Part shown: positions 1-8,718 of the stretch, in pieces
Numbering within the stretch: the first letter of the stretch is position 1
Layout: every line of letters starts with the position of its first letter
Assembly: GCF_021390435.2 (NCBI RefSeq)
Contig: NZ_JAJVCN010000004.1
Location: 1 to 64,000, forward strand
Direction of reading: 5' to 3'
Length of the DNA stretch: 64,000 nucleotides
From: Kibdelosporangium philippinense
Lineage (GTDB): Bacteria; Actinomycetota; Actinomycetes; Mycobacteriales; Pseudonocardiaceae
The notes under the pieces: model-generated
The model's input: the letters and a program-made list of their open reading frames with translations, nothing else
Databases searched by the model: none
Told to the model about the DNA's origin: nothing
Position numbers and translations under genes: made by a program

Positions 1-218
1 CTACCAAGGGCTCCCCGCCCATCTTTCCCCGGGTCTCACCACTCCCCAGCACATCGACCAGCGCTCGTCCGAGCAGCTTCGCGGCTCAACAAACGAACCA
101 GAATCTTGGTGAGATTACCTCATTGTAGGCACGTAGATAGAACGCATCATTCGTGACGCCTTTCTGTGACACTCGTCAAAACAAATAGGTTGATCGGCGT
201 TGCATTGGAAAGGCGTTC
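1..218. other. Stretch without a recognisable gene
   Basis: I see no convincing coding frame, RNA or repeat here. It lies just outside the left inverted repeat of the IS630-type element, so it is either old chromosomal spacer or the tail of a gene beginning outside the window. Confidence 0.3.
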
Positions 219-1000
219 AAGGGTCCTGCGCCTGAATTTTCGAGTTCAGGTGCTTATGTTGTTTTGGTGTTTGGTGGGACGATCTTGCTGAGGTGGTCGG
301 CGAGGGAGTTCAGGATCTCGTCGGCGGTTTTGGTCCAGGTGAAGGGTTTCGGGGCTTGGTTCCACGTGTCGATCCATTCCGTAATGGCCTTTGGAGCGCT
401 GTCACAGATGTGTGCACGCCACGGCGGATGAGTTTGTCGGTCAGCAGGCCGAACCAGCGCTCGTCCTGGTTCATCCAGGACGAGCCGGTCGGAGTGAAAT
501 GCACGTGGAACCGCGGGTGTTTACTTAGCCAGGTCTTGATATCGGAGGTGTTGTGCGTGCCGTAGTTGTCACACACCAGGTGCACGTCGAGCTCTGCGGG
601 TACGGCCTTGTCGATCGTGACGAGGAACTTGCGGAACTCCACCGCGCGGTGACGGCGGTGCAGTTCGCTGATGACCGTGCCGTCGGCGATGTTGAACGCG
701 GCGAACAGGCTGGTGATGCCGTGCCGCAGATAGTCGTGTGTTCGTGCCCGGCATCATCGGCAGCACCGGCAGCACCGGTTGCGAGCGATCCAGTGCCTGG
801 ATCTGGGACTTCTCGTCCACGCACAGCACCACCGCCTTTCTCCGGCGGATTGTGGTACAGGCCAACGACATCCACGACCTTGCCCACGAACTGCGGGTCG
901 GTGGACAGCTTGAATGAGTCCTGCCGAGAAGGTTTGCGGTTTGAGATCGAACCTCTTCCAGATCCGCCCGATCGTCGATTTGGACAATCCGGTGCGCTAG

Positions 1001-2518
1001 TACGGCAGCAGCCATTCGTTAGCTGACCTGGGTGATCTTGATGTCGCGGGCGAGTCTGGCGCGTTTGTGGAACCAGCGTGATCGTGCTTGATGCCTGCGG
1101 CGCCAGTTCACCCAGTGGGTTGCGTGTCCAGGTGGTCGGGGTGTGGTGGTGCCGGCGATCAGATGCTTGATTTCGGGGATGGTGAGCGGGATCAGGCCGG
1201 GATCAGCGGGTGGGAGCTGGTCGGGGTGTAGGGGTTCGGGGGCTTGACTGTCGGTGCGGTCGCGGAGCAGTGCGGCGGTGACCGCGCAGACCGCAAGAGC
1301 GGCGCATACAAGCACGGCGTGTCGGGCGATCGCGGTGTAGAGCCTGACCTGAGCCTGGTCCAGGCCGAAACAGTCTTTGCCGAACTCGAATCCTTCCTCG
1401 ACAGGCCAACGCAGCCCGGCGGCGCGGATCAGCCGGGTCTTGGTGAGCAGTGCGCTTTCGGGCACGTAGCAGTAGTGGAAGGCCAACTCGCCGGTGCGCA
1501 GGTGTTTGCGGATGAGGAGGTAGTGGCGGGCCGAGTTGGTGGCGATCCAGGCCCAGGCATACCACCGGTCGCCTTTGGAGCCCTTGCCGGCCGAGCGGAT
1601 TTCCCACTGTCGCTCGCGTTTCAGCAATGTCTTCGTGGCCTGGTCGCAGGACAGCTCCATGCCGCTGGACAGGATGATCCGGAAGTTCTTCTGAACCCGC
1701 AGCACATAGGCTTGCTTGTCGGCCTCGAAGTGGGCCCGCAACTCGGTGCAGCTGCCGTAAACCTCGTCCCCGCAGTAGAAATCAGGCCGGAACCCGTCCG
1801 CGGCCACCGTCGTGCAGATGTCGATGGCCAACTGTCCTTTGGTGCGGAACGTCAGATCCAGGGGAAGCGCCGAGCGCAGCGACGTCACCGGGTCGCTGAT
1901 GTGCTCTTCGGGAATCCACTGTTGGAACCCGATCAACGCATGCCCGACACCTTCGCGCACATAGGACAGGTGCACCGTGTTGATCCCGTTCTCCACCCGA
2001 CCCGCGCAGCCCAGATGCTGCCGTTTGACACCCGCGGTGGCTTCACCTTTCTTCTGCTGCCCCGTCTCATCCAGCGCCCCGATCACCAACTTCCCGCGCC
2101 GGCGCCCGCCCTTGCGGGCCGCTTCCTCCAACCCGGACACCGCGAACCGCCGGATCTGCGCCATCGCCTCGGCCTCGTCCCACACCGCCCGGTTCAGCAG
2201 CCGCTGCGTCCGATCCGGTGTCCGGTCCCCGACATACTCAGCGATGGTCCAGCCGTTCCGTTTCGGCAGCTCGCTTGTCACCGCCCGCACGTACTTACGC
2301 GCCTGCACGAACGGCTCGATCCGCCGAAAACACGAACGCAGCCGTTCGGACAGCTCACCCAGTTTCCGCCCAGCCAACCGAGCACCTATCCTGGCAGCCG
2401 CAGCCGCCTGCGATCCTGTAGTTCTCACAAACACATGATCAACAGGCGGCTGCCCCATGTCGCCACCGGCCCCAGCTACACATCCCCACAGGTCACAACC
2501 CGAATGGCTGCTGCCGTA
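1001..2518 (-). mobile_element. IS701-family insertion sequence, apparently complete
   Basis: Exact 18-bp terminal inverted repeats (TACGGCAGCAGCCATTCG at 1001-1018, its complement at 2501-2518) are flanked on both sides by CTAG (997-1000, 2519-2522). A 4-bp YTAR duplication is characteristic of the IS701 family. The single transposase gene fills the element. It interrupts the IS630 transposase: removing it with one CTAG rejoins the two IS630 halves. The intact gene and perfect ends suggest recent insertion and possible mobility. Confidence 0.92.
1019..2458 (-). CDS. IS701-family transposase
   Basis: A 479-residue protein filling the element, the usual length for IS701 transposases (DDE_5 superfamily). 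The N-terminus is arginine-rich. A typical block RNGWTIAEYVGDRTPDRTQR is followed by the first acidic catalytic region (LVIGALDETGQQKKGE). Further on are FRPDFYCGDEVYG, with the second Asp, and RWPVEEGFEFGKDCFGLDQ, with the final Glu. All expected acidic residues are visible and no frameshift is seen. The stop lies within a few bases of the left terminal repeat. It catalyses cut-and-paste transposition of its own element. Confidence 0.92.
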   Translation of the reverse strand: MGQPPVDHVFVRTTGSQAAAAARIGARLAGRKLGELSERLRSCFRRIEPFVQARKYVRAVTSELPKRNGWTIAEYVGDRTPDRTQRLLNRAVWDEAEAMAQIRRFAVSGLEEAARKGGRRRGKLVIGALDETGQQKKGEATAGVKRQHLGCAGRVENGINTVHLSYVREGVGHALIGFQQWIPEEHISDPVTSLRSALPLDLTFRTKGQLAIDICTTVAADGFRPDFYCGDEVYGSCTELRAHFEADKQAYVLRVQKNFRIILSSGMELSCDQATKTLLKRERQWEIRSAGKGSKGDRWYAWAWIATNSARHYLLIRKHLRTGELAFHYCYVPESALLTKTRLIRAAGLRWPVEEGFEFGKDCFGLDQAQVRLYTAIARHAVLVCAALAVCAVTAALLRDRTDSQAPEPLHPDQLPPADPGLIPLTIPEIKHLIAGTTTPRPPGHATHWVNWRRRHQARSRWFHKRARLARDIKITQVS

Positions 2519-2921
2519 CTAGGCCATCGACGCGCGCGACCAGTGCGTGTCGATGGCCCAGCGCGGACACCAACGTGGCCACCACAACATCCTCGACCCG
2601 ATCCGGCAGGATCGAGGCGGGCGCCCCGAGCGAGGCGCGTCGAGCAGGCCTTTCAGTCGGTCCCGGACGAACCGCGCCCGCCAGCGGTTCACTGTCGCCT
2701 GGGCGACCCGCAACTCGGCGGCAACCTGTTTGTTCGTCCCCCTGGGCGCAGGCCAGCACAATCCTGGCGCGCACCGCCAGAAACTGCGCCGTCTTGGCCC
2801 GCCTCGCCCAGCGCGTCAACTGCGCACGCTCCTCGTCGCTGAGCACCAGTTCAGCTTTCTCCTGGCCTGGCCGCGAGCGCATCGGCCAAGCCCGCCAGCC
2901 GATCAGCAGCGAACGCGAACG

Positions 2922-3119
2922 TCACTTGCCCACCGTCATCGTGGTCAACCCCACACCGGCCGCCACCGACGTGTTCGACGCGTCATCAGCACACGCCAGA
3001 ATGATCCGCGCCCGTTCGGCCACCGATGGCCGCGCTTCATCAGCAGCCCGGCGCCCCCACTCAGCACGCTCCACATCGGACAAGACGATCTCCACAGCCC
3101 GCGGACCACGATGCGACAT
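2922..3119 (-). pseudogene. N-terminal fragment of a second IS630-family transposase
   Basis: About 65 residues with the usual IS630 N-terminus (VEIVLSDVERAEWGRRA, ARIILACADDASNTSVAAG, VGLTTMTVGK). A TGA then stops the frame, and the next residues of the family (RFAADRLAGLADA) appear in another frame. This copy runs directly into the N-terminus of the other IS630 transposase at 2882 with no terminal repeat between them, which supports a recombinant origin. Confidence 0.7.
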
Positions 3120-3164
3120 GAAAACAGCCTATAGATCTAGACTCGAAATTTCTGACGCAGGACA

Positions 3165-4067
3165 CTAGTGGAAAGTGGGCGTCGAATCAGTGATTTCAGT
3201 GCTAAAACTCGCAGGTACCCTGGCGCCGTCCTCGATCGCTGTCGGACCGGCTGGACCTTTGGTCTCGATGTGCTTCTTGCTGCGCTGTTCCCGCTTGCTG
3301 AGGTAGTTCGCCAGCCAGGAGAGCAGAAGACACATTGTGATGTACATGGCTGCGACCACGATCGTGATCGGCACGAGTGGACGGCCGAACTCGATGATGC
3401 CACCGAGGTACTGTGCGTAACGCAGCAGCTCGTCGTAGGTGATCAGGTATCCGAGTGCGGTGTCCTTCAAGACGACCACGAGCTGGCTGATGATCGTCGG
3501 CAGCATCGCCCGCAGCGCCTGGGGGAGCAGCACATTCGTCATCACCTGCGCCTTGCGCATGCCGACCGCGTACGCGGCCTCGGCTTGACCGCGCGGCAAG
3601 GAGAGGATGCCCGCTCGAAACACCTCTGCGAGCACGGATCCGTTGTACAGCATCAAACCAAGCACGACCGCCAGGAACGGTGATCCCACCTGCATGCCGT
3701 AGTAGAAGACGAACATCAGGATCACAGCCGGCGTGGCGCGGAAGAATTCGACAATGACCATCGACGGCACGCGGAAGATGGCGTGATCGGAAAGCCTGCC
3801 GGCAGCGAAGATCGCACCGAACGCCAGCGCCAGTATCGAAGCAAGAGCAAACGCCTTCAGCGTGTTGCCCAGCGCGGACAGCAGTGACTCCTGAACAGTC
3901 TTGTACTCAAGCCAGGTCCACTTGGAACCGTCGAACTGCCCGGTGAAAGCGAACCGGTAGACGATGAAGGCGACAAGGCCGATGACCACGAGCACGCCGG
4001 CAACAGCGTACAAACGGTGGCGCACGCGGGCTTTGGGCCCGGGAATGTCGAACAGTGCCGAGTTCAT
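3165..4067 (-). CDS. gluD: Glutamate ABC transporter permease GluD
   Basis: A 300-residue inner-membrane permease of the His/Glu/Gln/Arg class (HisM type), partner of GluC. An N-terminal hydrophobic segment (YAVAGVLVVIGLVAFIVYRF) precedes several more. The EAA-like cytoplasmic loop reads GMRKAQVMTNVLLPQALRAMLP. The ATG at 4065-4067 overlaps the gluC stop as ATGA, so I prefer it to the longer frame. The basic C-terminal tail ends with a TAG at 3165-3167 lying at the edge of the IS630 inverted repeat, so the original C-terminus may have been altered by the insertion. Confidence 0.9.
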   Translation of the reverse strand: MNSALFDIPGPKARVRHRLYAVAGVLVVIGLVAFIVYRFAFTGQFDGSKWTWLEYKTVQESLLSALGNTLKAFALASILALAFGAIFAAGRLSDHAIFRVPSMVIVEFFRATPAVILMFVFYYGMQVGSPFLAVVLGLMLYNGSVLAEVFRAGILSLPRGQAEAAYAVGMRKAQVMTNVLLPQALRAMLPTIISQLVVVLKDTALGYLITYDELLRYAQYLGGIIEFGRPLVPITIVVAAMYITMCLLLSWLANYLSKREQRSKKHIETKGPAGPTAIEDGARVPASFSTEITDSTPTFH

Positions 4068-4720
4068 CGGGCCACACTCCAGCGCTTCTCGAGGCTGCGC
4101 TGCAGCAGCGTCAACGGGACCACTAGCAATACGAAGAAGAACGCCACCCACAGCAAGCCGATCAGCGCGTCCTCGCCACGTTCGGAGAGATAGTTGCGGA
4201 TCGCGCCAGCCTCGACGACGGAGAAGCCCGCGGCGATCGTGGTGTTCTTCAACAAGGCGATCATCGTGCTCATCAATGGCGGTACAACGGAACGCGTAGC
4301 TTGTGGCAGCACGATGTTGGTCAGCGACTGTCCAAAAGTGAGCCCGAGCGCTCGCGAGGCTTCGAGCTGGCCGACTGCGACGGTGTTGATACCGGAGCGG
4401 ACTACCTCGCACACGAACGCGGCCGTGTACAACGTCAGCGCTGTGATGGCCACAGCGAAGGGGGAGTACAACTCCCGGTCGACGATGTCGAGCAGCGGGA
4501 AGGCGAAGAAGAAAAAGAAGAAAACTAAGGTCAGTGGTGTGTTGCGGGCTACGGTCACATATACGGCCCCCGCCGCCCGGAAGATCGGCACCGGACTCAC
4601 TCGCAGCATCGCGAGGAAGGTACCCAGGATCAGCGAGCCGACTGCGGCCAGCAGGAACAACAGAATGGTCCTGCCGAACGCGGGCAGGAAGACGTCGAGA
4701 TTGTTCAGCAGGACGTTCAT
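4064..4720 (-). CDS. gluC: Glutamate ABC transporter permease GluC
   Basis: A 218-residue polytopic permease, second membrane subunit of the glutamate importer. It has hydrophobic segments near residues 14-36, 65-78 and 86-105, and an EAA loop ASRALGLTFGQSLTNIVLPQ that contacts the ATPase. It is preceded by gluB with a 75-bp gap and overlaps gluD by 4 bp, giving the classical gluABCD order on the minus strand. Length and motifs are normal. Confidence 0.93.
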   Translation of the reverse strand: MNVLLNNLDVFLPAFGRTILLFLLAAVGSLILGTFLAMLRVSPVPIFRAAGAVYVTVARNTPLTLVFFFFFFAFPLLDIVDRELYSPFAVAITALTLYTAAFVCEVVRSGINTVAVGQLEASRALGLTFGQSLTNIVLPQATRSVVPPLMSTMIALLKNTTIAAGFSVVEAGAIRNYLSERGEDALIGLLWVAFFFVLLVVPLTLLQRSLEKRWSVAR

Positions 4721-4795
4721 ATGATCCTCGTCGACGACGGGTTAGCAGACCGGCCGATGACCACCATGGCGGTCATCGGCCGGTTCACATCGGAG

Positions 4796-5689
4796 TCAGG
4801 ACTTGTCGAGCACCGGCTTGGTGGCCGGGGAACCCGACTGGCCCAGGGTGTTGTTGTAGATGTTCTGCCAGGTGCCGTCGTCGAGAGCTGTCTGCAGGAT
4901 CTCGGTCACTTTGGTCTTGAGCGCCGCGTCGGTCTTTGGCAAGCCGATGCCGTACGGTTCAGAGGAGAAGGTCTTGCCGACCACCTTGAACTTGTCCTTC
5001 TCACGGGCCGCGTAACCCTTGAGGATTGCGTCATCGGTGGTGACGGCGTCGACCGCCTTCTGCTCGAGCTGCGTCACGCACTGCGAGTAGCTCTGCAGCT
5101 CCACTATGTTGTTTGGCTCGGTCAGATTGTCGGTCTTGACCTTCTGGATCGGCGTTGAGCCCGAGATCGAGCAGACCTTCTTGCCCTTCAACGTCTCCGG
5201 GCCAGTGATGTCGGTGTTGTCCTTGCGGACCAGCAAGTCCTGGCCAGCGGTGAAGTACGGGCCAGCGAAGTTGATCTGTTCTTTGCGCCTTGCGTTGATC
5301 GTGTACGTGCCTACGTAGTAGTCGACATCGCCATTGGCGATCGCAGCCTCACGGCCTGCCGACTGCACGACCTTGTACTCGATTTTGGTCTCTGGGTCGA
5401 AGCCAAGCTTCGCGGCGACCAGCTTGCCGATCTCGATGTCGAAACCGCTGAACTTGCCTGTGGTCGGGTCCTTGTAGCCGAGGCCAGGCTGGTCTTCCTT
5501 GACCCCGATGACGACCTTGCCGCGAGCCTTCATCTTGTCGAACGTCGCCGAACCTGCCACGGTCACGTCGGCGGCCGCCGACTGCTGAGGCGCTGCGGAA
5601 CCGGAGTCTCCGGGAGCGCCTTCCTTGCCGCACGCGGTCAGTGCGAGACCACCGACCAGCAGCCCAACTGCCAGGGTACGAACCCTCAT
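4796..5689 (-). CDS. gluB: Glutamate-binding lipoprotein GluB
   Basis: A 297-residue extracellular solute-binding protein of family 3. The signal peptide ends in the lipobox LTAC (residues 17-20), so it is lipid-anchored outside the membrane. Family blocks include GYKDPTTGKFSGFDIEIGK and DYYVGTYTINARRKEQINFA. It delivers glutamate or a related amino acid to the GluCD permease. The start has a GGAGATAGAG ribosome site. It lies 68 bp downstream of gluA. Confidence 0.93.
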   Translation of the reverse strand: MRVRTLAVGLLVGGLALTACGKEGAPGDSGSAAPQQSAAADVTVAGSATFDKMKARGKVVIGVKEDQPGLGYKDPTTGKFSGFDIEIGKLVAAKLGFDPETKIEYKVVQSAGREAAIANGDVDYYVGTYTINARRKEQINFAGPYFTAGQDLLVRKDNTDITGPETLKGKKVCSISGSTPIQKVKTDNLTEPNNIVELQSYSQCVTQLEQKAVDAVTTDDAILKGYAAREKDKFKVVGKTFSSEPYGIGLPKTDAALKTKVTEILQTALDDGTWQNIYNNTLGQSGSPATKPVLDKS

Positions 5690-5757
5690 CGTTCTCTATC
5701 TCCTGCTCTGCTGTTCCGCGCGGCGCCGATATCCCTGCACACGCCGCCTGTCCATCC

Positions 5758-6513
5758 TCAATGCGTCAGGATCTTGCCAAGGAAGTCCTTCGCGCGGTTG
5801 GACTTCGGGTCAGTGAAGAACTCGTCCGGAGTGGAATCCTCAACGACCTCGCCGTCGGACATGAAAATCACCCGATCGGCTGCTTTGCGCGCGAAGCCCA
5901 TCTCGTGGGTGACGACCAGCATGGTCATCCCCTCCTTGGCGAGGCTGGTCATCACGTCCAGCACCTCCTGGACCATTTCCGGGTCCAATGCGGAGGTCGG
6001 CTCGTCGAACAGCATCACCTTCGGACGCATCGCCAGCGCCCGCGCGATGGCCGCCCGCTGCTGCTGGCCACCGGAGAGCTGGGCCGGGTACTTCTCCGCC
6101 TGGTTGGCGATACCGACCCGCTCGAGCAGTGCCATCCCCGTCTTGCGGGCCTCGTCCTTGGAGACCTTGCGGACCTTGACCGGCGCGAGCGTCACGTTGT
6201 CGACGATGCTCTTGTGCGCGAACAAGTTGAACGACTGGAACACCATGCCCACGTCCGCACGCAGCCTGGCCAGTTCCTTGCCCTCGGCGGGCAGTGGCTT
6301 GCCGTCGACCTCGATCACGCCGGAGTTGATCGGCTCCAGCCGGTTGATCGCCCGGCACAGCGTCGACTTGCCAGACCCGGACGGGCCGAGCACGACGACG
6401 ACCTGACCCTTGGGAATCTCGAGGTTGATGTCCTTGAGGACATGCAACGGCCCGAAGAACTTGTCCACCGCCTCCATCCGAATCATCGGAGGCGCGGCAG
6501 CGGCTTCGGTCAT
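5758..6513 (-). CDS. gluA: Glutamate ABC transporter ATPase GluA
   Basis: A 251-residue ABC ATPase driving GluBCD. Walker A GPSGSGKST lies at residues 43-51, signature LSGGQQQR near 145, Walker B VMLFDEPT, and the switch histidine in VVTHEMGFA. The ATG at 6513 is chosen because GGGAGG sits five bases upstream; a longer frame from TTG would include that site. First gene of the leftward operon, divergent from the response regulator at 6648. Confidence 0.95.
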   Translation of the reverse strand: MTEAAAAPPMIRMEAVDKFFGPLHVLKDINLEIPKGQVVVVLGPSGSGKSTLCRAINRLEPINSGVIEVDGKPLPAEGKELARLRADVGMVFQSFNLFAHKSIVDNVTLAPVKVRKVSKDEARKTGMALLERVGIANQAEKYPAQLSGGQQQRAAIARALAMRPKVMLFDEPTSALDPEMVQEVLDVMTSLAKEGMTMLVVTHEMGFARKAADRVIFMSDGEVVEDSTPDEFFTDPKSNRAKDFLGKILTH

Positions 6514-6647
6514 CGATCCTCCCAAAACTCCACAAGCGTGCGTTGGCGGAAACCTAGGGGCCTCGGCTCACACAGTCCAGCGACCTTGAGCAACACTTAG
6601 GGTCTCAACTCTGTCACATGGTCATGACACCTGCGGAGGGGACACGC

Positions 6648-7316
6648 GTGCGAGTGCTCCTTGTCGAGGACGACGACCGGGTCGCTCAGGCGCTGGTCCC
6701 GGCGCTGGTCAAGCGTGGCCTGGCGGTTCGGCGGCTCGCCCACGGGCGTGGCGTGCTGGATCTTGTCGCCGAAGTCGACGTGATCCTGCTGGATCTGGGC
6801 CTTCCCGATATCGACGGGATGACCCTTTGTCGTCAGATCAGGGCGGTGAGTGACGTCTCGATCATCGTCGTCTCCGCGCGTGGCGAGGTGGATGACCGCA
6901 TTCTGGCTTTGCAGGCAGGCGCCGACGACTACTTGGTGAAACCGTATGACGTCGGTGAGTTGGTTGCCCGCGTGCACGCGGTTCGGCGCAGGAGCACGGA
7001 TCGTGGTCAGTCGAACACGGAACCCATTGTGTTCGAGGATGTCCGCGTCGACATCGGCAGGCACGAGGTCACCGTCGCGGGCAAGCCAGTTGGATTGTCC
7101 AGGAAAGAATTCCAAGTACTGACACTCGTGATGTCGGCACGCGGCGCGGTGTGCCCGCGCGATCAGATCCTCGCGGAGGTGTGGGGCCGCGGCGGTGCGG
7201 CGGAGAACCGGTCGTTGGACGTGCACGTGGCCACGTTGCGCACGAAACTCGGGCGGCCCGCGCTGATCGAGACCGTGCGCGGCGTGGGATACCGGCTCGC
7301 TGGCCGACCGGAGTGA
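6648..7316 (+). CDS. Response regulator, OmpR/PhoB family
   Basis: A 222-residue two-component regulator. The receiver domain has the acidic pair EDDD near residue 8, a phospho-acceptor Asp49 in ILLDLGLPD, and the conserved Lys in DYLVKPYDVGELVARV. A winged-helix DNA-binding domain follows (VGLSRKEFQVLTLVM ... RSLDVHVATLRTKLGRP ... VRGVGYRL). The GTG start at 6648 has GGAGGGG six bases upstream. It is paired with the histidine kinase four bases downstream and divergent from gluA, so the system may control glutamate uptake or the TAXI protein. That role is inferred from position. Confidence 0.9.
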   Translation: MRVLLVEDDDRVAQALVPALVKRGLAVRRLAHGRGVLDLVAEVDVILLDLGLPDIDGMTLCRQIRAVSDVSIIVVSARGEVDDRILALQAGADDYLVKPYDVGELVARVHAVRRRSTDRGQSNTEPIVFEDVRVDIGRHEVTVAGKPVGLSRKEFQVLTLVMSARGAVCPRDQILAEVWGRGGAAENRSLDVHVATLRTKLGRPALIETVRGVGYRLAGRPE

Positions 7317-7320
7317 TGCG

Positions 7321-8718
7321 ATGCGCGTCCGGCTGCTCGGCATCGTCCTGTCACTGGTCGCTTTGCTCGTCGTCGGCCTCGGTGTGCCGCTCGCGCTAAG
7401 CGTCGCGCAACGCGAGCAGCAGTTCCTGTTCCTCGACCGGCTCACCGACACCAGCCGATACGCCTCGCTGGCGCAACGGCCGTTGCTCGACCAGGAAGCC
7501 GAAGCGCTCCGGGACGAGTTGATCAGTTTCCGTACCACGTTCGACATCGACGCCGTCGTGTTCGACCGGGACCGGCAACCTGTCGCCAGTTCCAACGCGC
7601 TGGGCCAGGGGGAGCCGTTCCAGGCCGACCAGGTCACGCAGGAGTTGAACAACGCGCTTGGCGGCAAGCACCCCGAATCGGCGTCGTTGTTGTTGCCCTG
7701 GAACACCGACCTGTTGGTGATCGCCGAACCGGTGCTGGTGGACGGTGAAGTCCAAGGCGCGGTGATCACCCGGTCGCCGACGGGCGCGGCACGCGGACGG
7801 GTGGTTTTCTGGTGGTCCGTCATCCTTATCGGTGGAATTCTGGCGCTCGGTCTGGCGGTGTTGGTCGCGTTGCCGTTGGTCGGCTGGACCTTGCGGCCGG
7901 TGCGCAGACTCGATCAGGCGACGGGTTCGTTGGTCGCCGCGGTGATGAGCGGTCGTCCGGTGCCGCCGGTCGATGACGGGCACGGTCCCGCGGAACTCAG
8001 GCATCTCAGCAAATCCTTCGACCAGATGGCCGCGAGTGTCAGCGATACCCTTGCGGCGCAACGGGCTTTTGTCGCCGATGCGTCACATCAGTTGCGGAAT
8101 CCGTTGACTGCCTTGCGGTTGCGGCTGAGCAACCTGGAAGGGCATGTCGACGAGGAAGAGGCCGAGCACCATGTCGCCGCGATGGCGGAAACCGATCGGC
8201 TGAATCAGATCGTCGACGACTTGCTGGCGATGGCCCGTGCCGAAGGGATGGGCGGGGAACTCGTTGCGGTGGATGTCGTGGCGACGGTGAGTACGCGGAT
8301 GACCGACTGGGAGGCGGTCGCGGATTCCCGTGACGTGTCGTTGGAGCTGTCGGCTTCGGCGGACGAGGTGTTCGCCACGGCCGCGCCGCGCAGTGTCGAG
8401 GCAATGCTGGATGCCTTGCTGGACAACGCTTTGAAGTTCACCGCCGAGGGTTCGTCGGTCACTGTCGGGATCGCCGAAGATGACACGAACGTGTACATCT
8501 CGGTGCGTGACCATGGACCCGGGCTGCAGCCGGAAGAACTCGAACGGGCGACAGACAGGTTCTGGCGCAGTCCGGCGCATCAGAACATCGGTGGGTCGGG
8601 TCTCGGGCTCGCGATCACACGCAGGCTCGTCGAGCGGGCAGGCGGGGAAATCGGGCTGGACCTTCCAGATGATGGAGACGGCGGGCTGCGGGTGACGATC
8701 CAGCTGCCGAGGGCCTAG
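7321..8718 (+). CDS. Sensor histidine kinase
   Basis: A 465-residue membrane kinase. TM1 is at about residues 5-25, an extracellular sensor region of about 130 residues follows, TM2 is near 160-185, then HAMP. The HisKA block FVADASHQLRNPLTALRLRL carries the phospho-acceptor His256. The ATPase domain has the N box LDALLDNALKF, G1 DHGPGL and G2 GSGLGLAITRRLVERAGG. It phosphorylates the regulator encoded just upstream. Its last four bases overlap the stop of the convergent TAXI lipoprotein. Confidence 0.92.
   Translation: MRVRLLGIVLSLVALLVVGLGVPLALSVAQREQQFLFLDRLTDTSRYASLAQRPLLDQEAEALRDELISFRTTFDIDAVVFDRDRQPVASSNALGQGEPFQADQVTQELNNALGGKHPESASLLLPWNTDLLVIAEPVLVDGEVQGAVITRSPTGAARGRVVFWWSVILIGGILALGLAVLVALPLVGWTLRPVRRLDQATGSLVAAVMSGRPVPPVDDGHGPAELRHLSKSFDQMAASVSDTLAAQRAFVADASHQLRNPLTALRLRLSNLEGHVDEEEAEHHVAAMAETDRLNQIVDDLLAMARAEGMGGELVAVDVVATVSTRMTDWEAVADSRDVSLELSASADEVFATAAPRSVEAMLDALLDNALKFTAEGSSVTVGIAEDDTNVYISVRDHGPGLQPEELERATDRFWRSPAHQNIGGSGLGLAITRRLVERAGGEIGLDLPDDGDGGLRVTIQLPRA

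Larger units (their letters stand above)
254..2882 (-). pseudogene. IS630-family transposase remnant (DDE_3 type), split and frameshifted
   Basis: Read leftward from 2882: an N-terminal helix-turn-helix region (LVLSDEERAQLTRWARR), then after a frameshift NKQVAAELRVAQATVNRWR, with the frame interrupted by the IS701 element at 1001-2518. It resumes with LSKSTIGRIWKRFDLKP, VGKVVDVVGLYHNPPE and the family block VLCVDEKSQIQALDR. After another shift come HLVCDNYGTHNT and HFTPTGSSWMNQDERWF, which carry the second catalytic Asp and the final acidic residue. The frame ends with VPPNTKTT and a stop at 254-256. At least three frameshifts mean no intact protein is made. Confidence 0.8.
219..3168 (-). mobile_element. 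Chimeric IS630-family element, interrupted by an IS701-family element
   Basis: The ends form an imperfect inverted repeat of about 30 bp: left 219-250, right 3137-3168 read on the minus strand. Both share the blocks GTCCTGCG and TTTCGAG at the same spacing. Inside are two different IS630-type transposase N-termini in the same orientation (from 3119 and from 2882) but only one catalytic C-terminus, so this looks like a fusion of two related copies. IS630 elements normally duplicate TA. A TA flanks the right end but not the left, as expected for a chimera. The transposase is broken, so the element is probably dead without help. Confidence 0.65.

Noticed and set aside
1244..2842. Long plus-strand frame of 532 codons across the IS region
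   Set aside because: It is the antisense shadow of the IS701 and IS630 transposases; Arg/Pro/His-rich with no motif.
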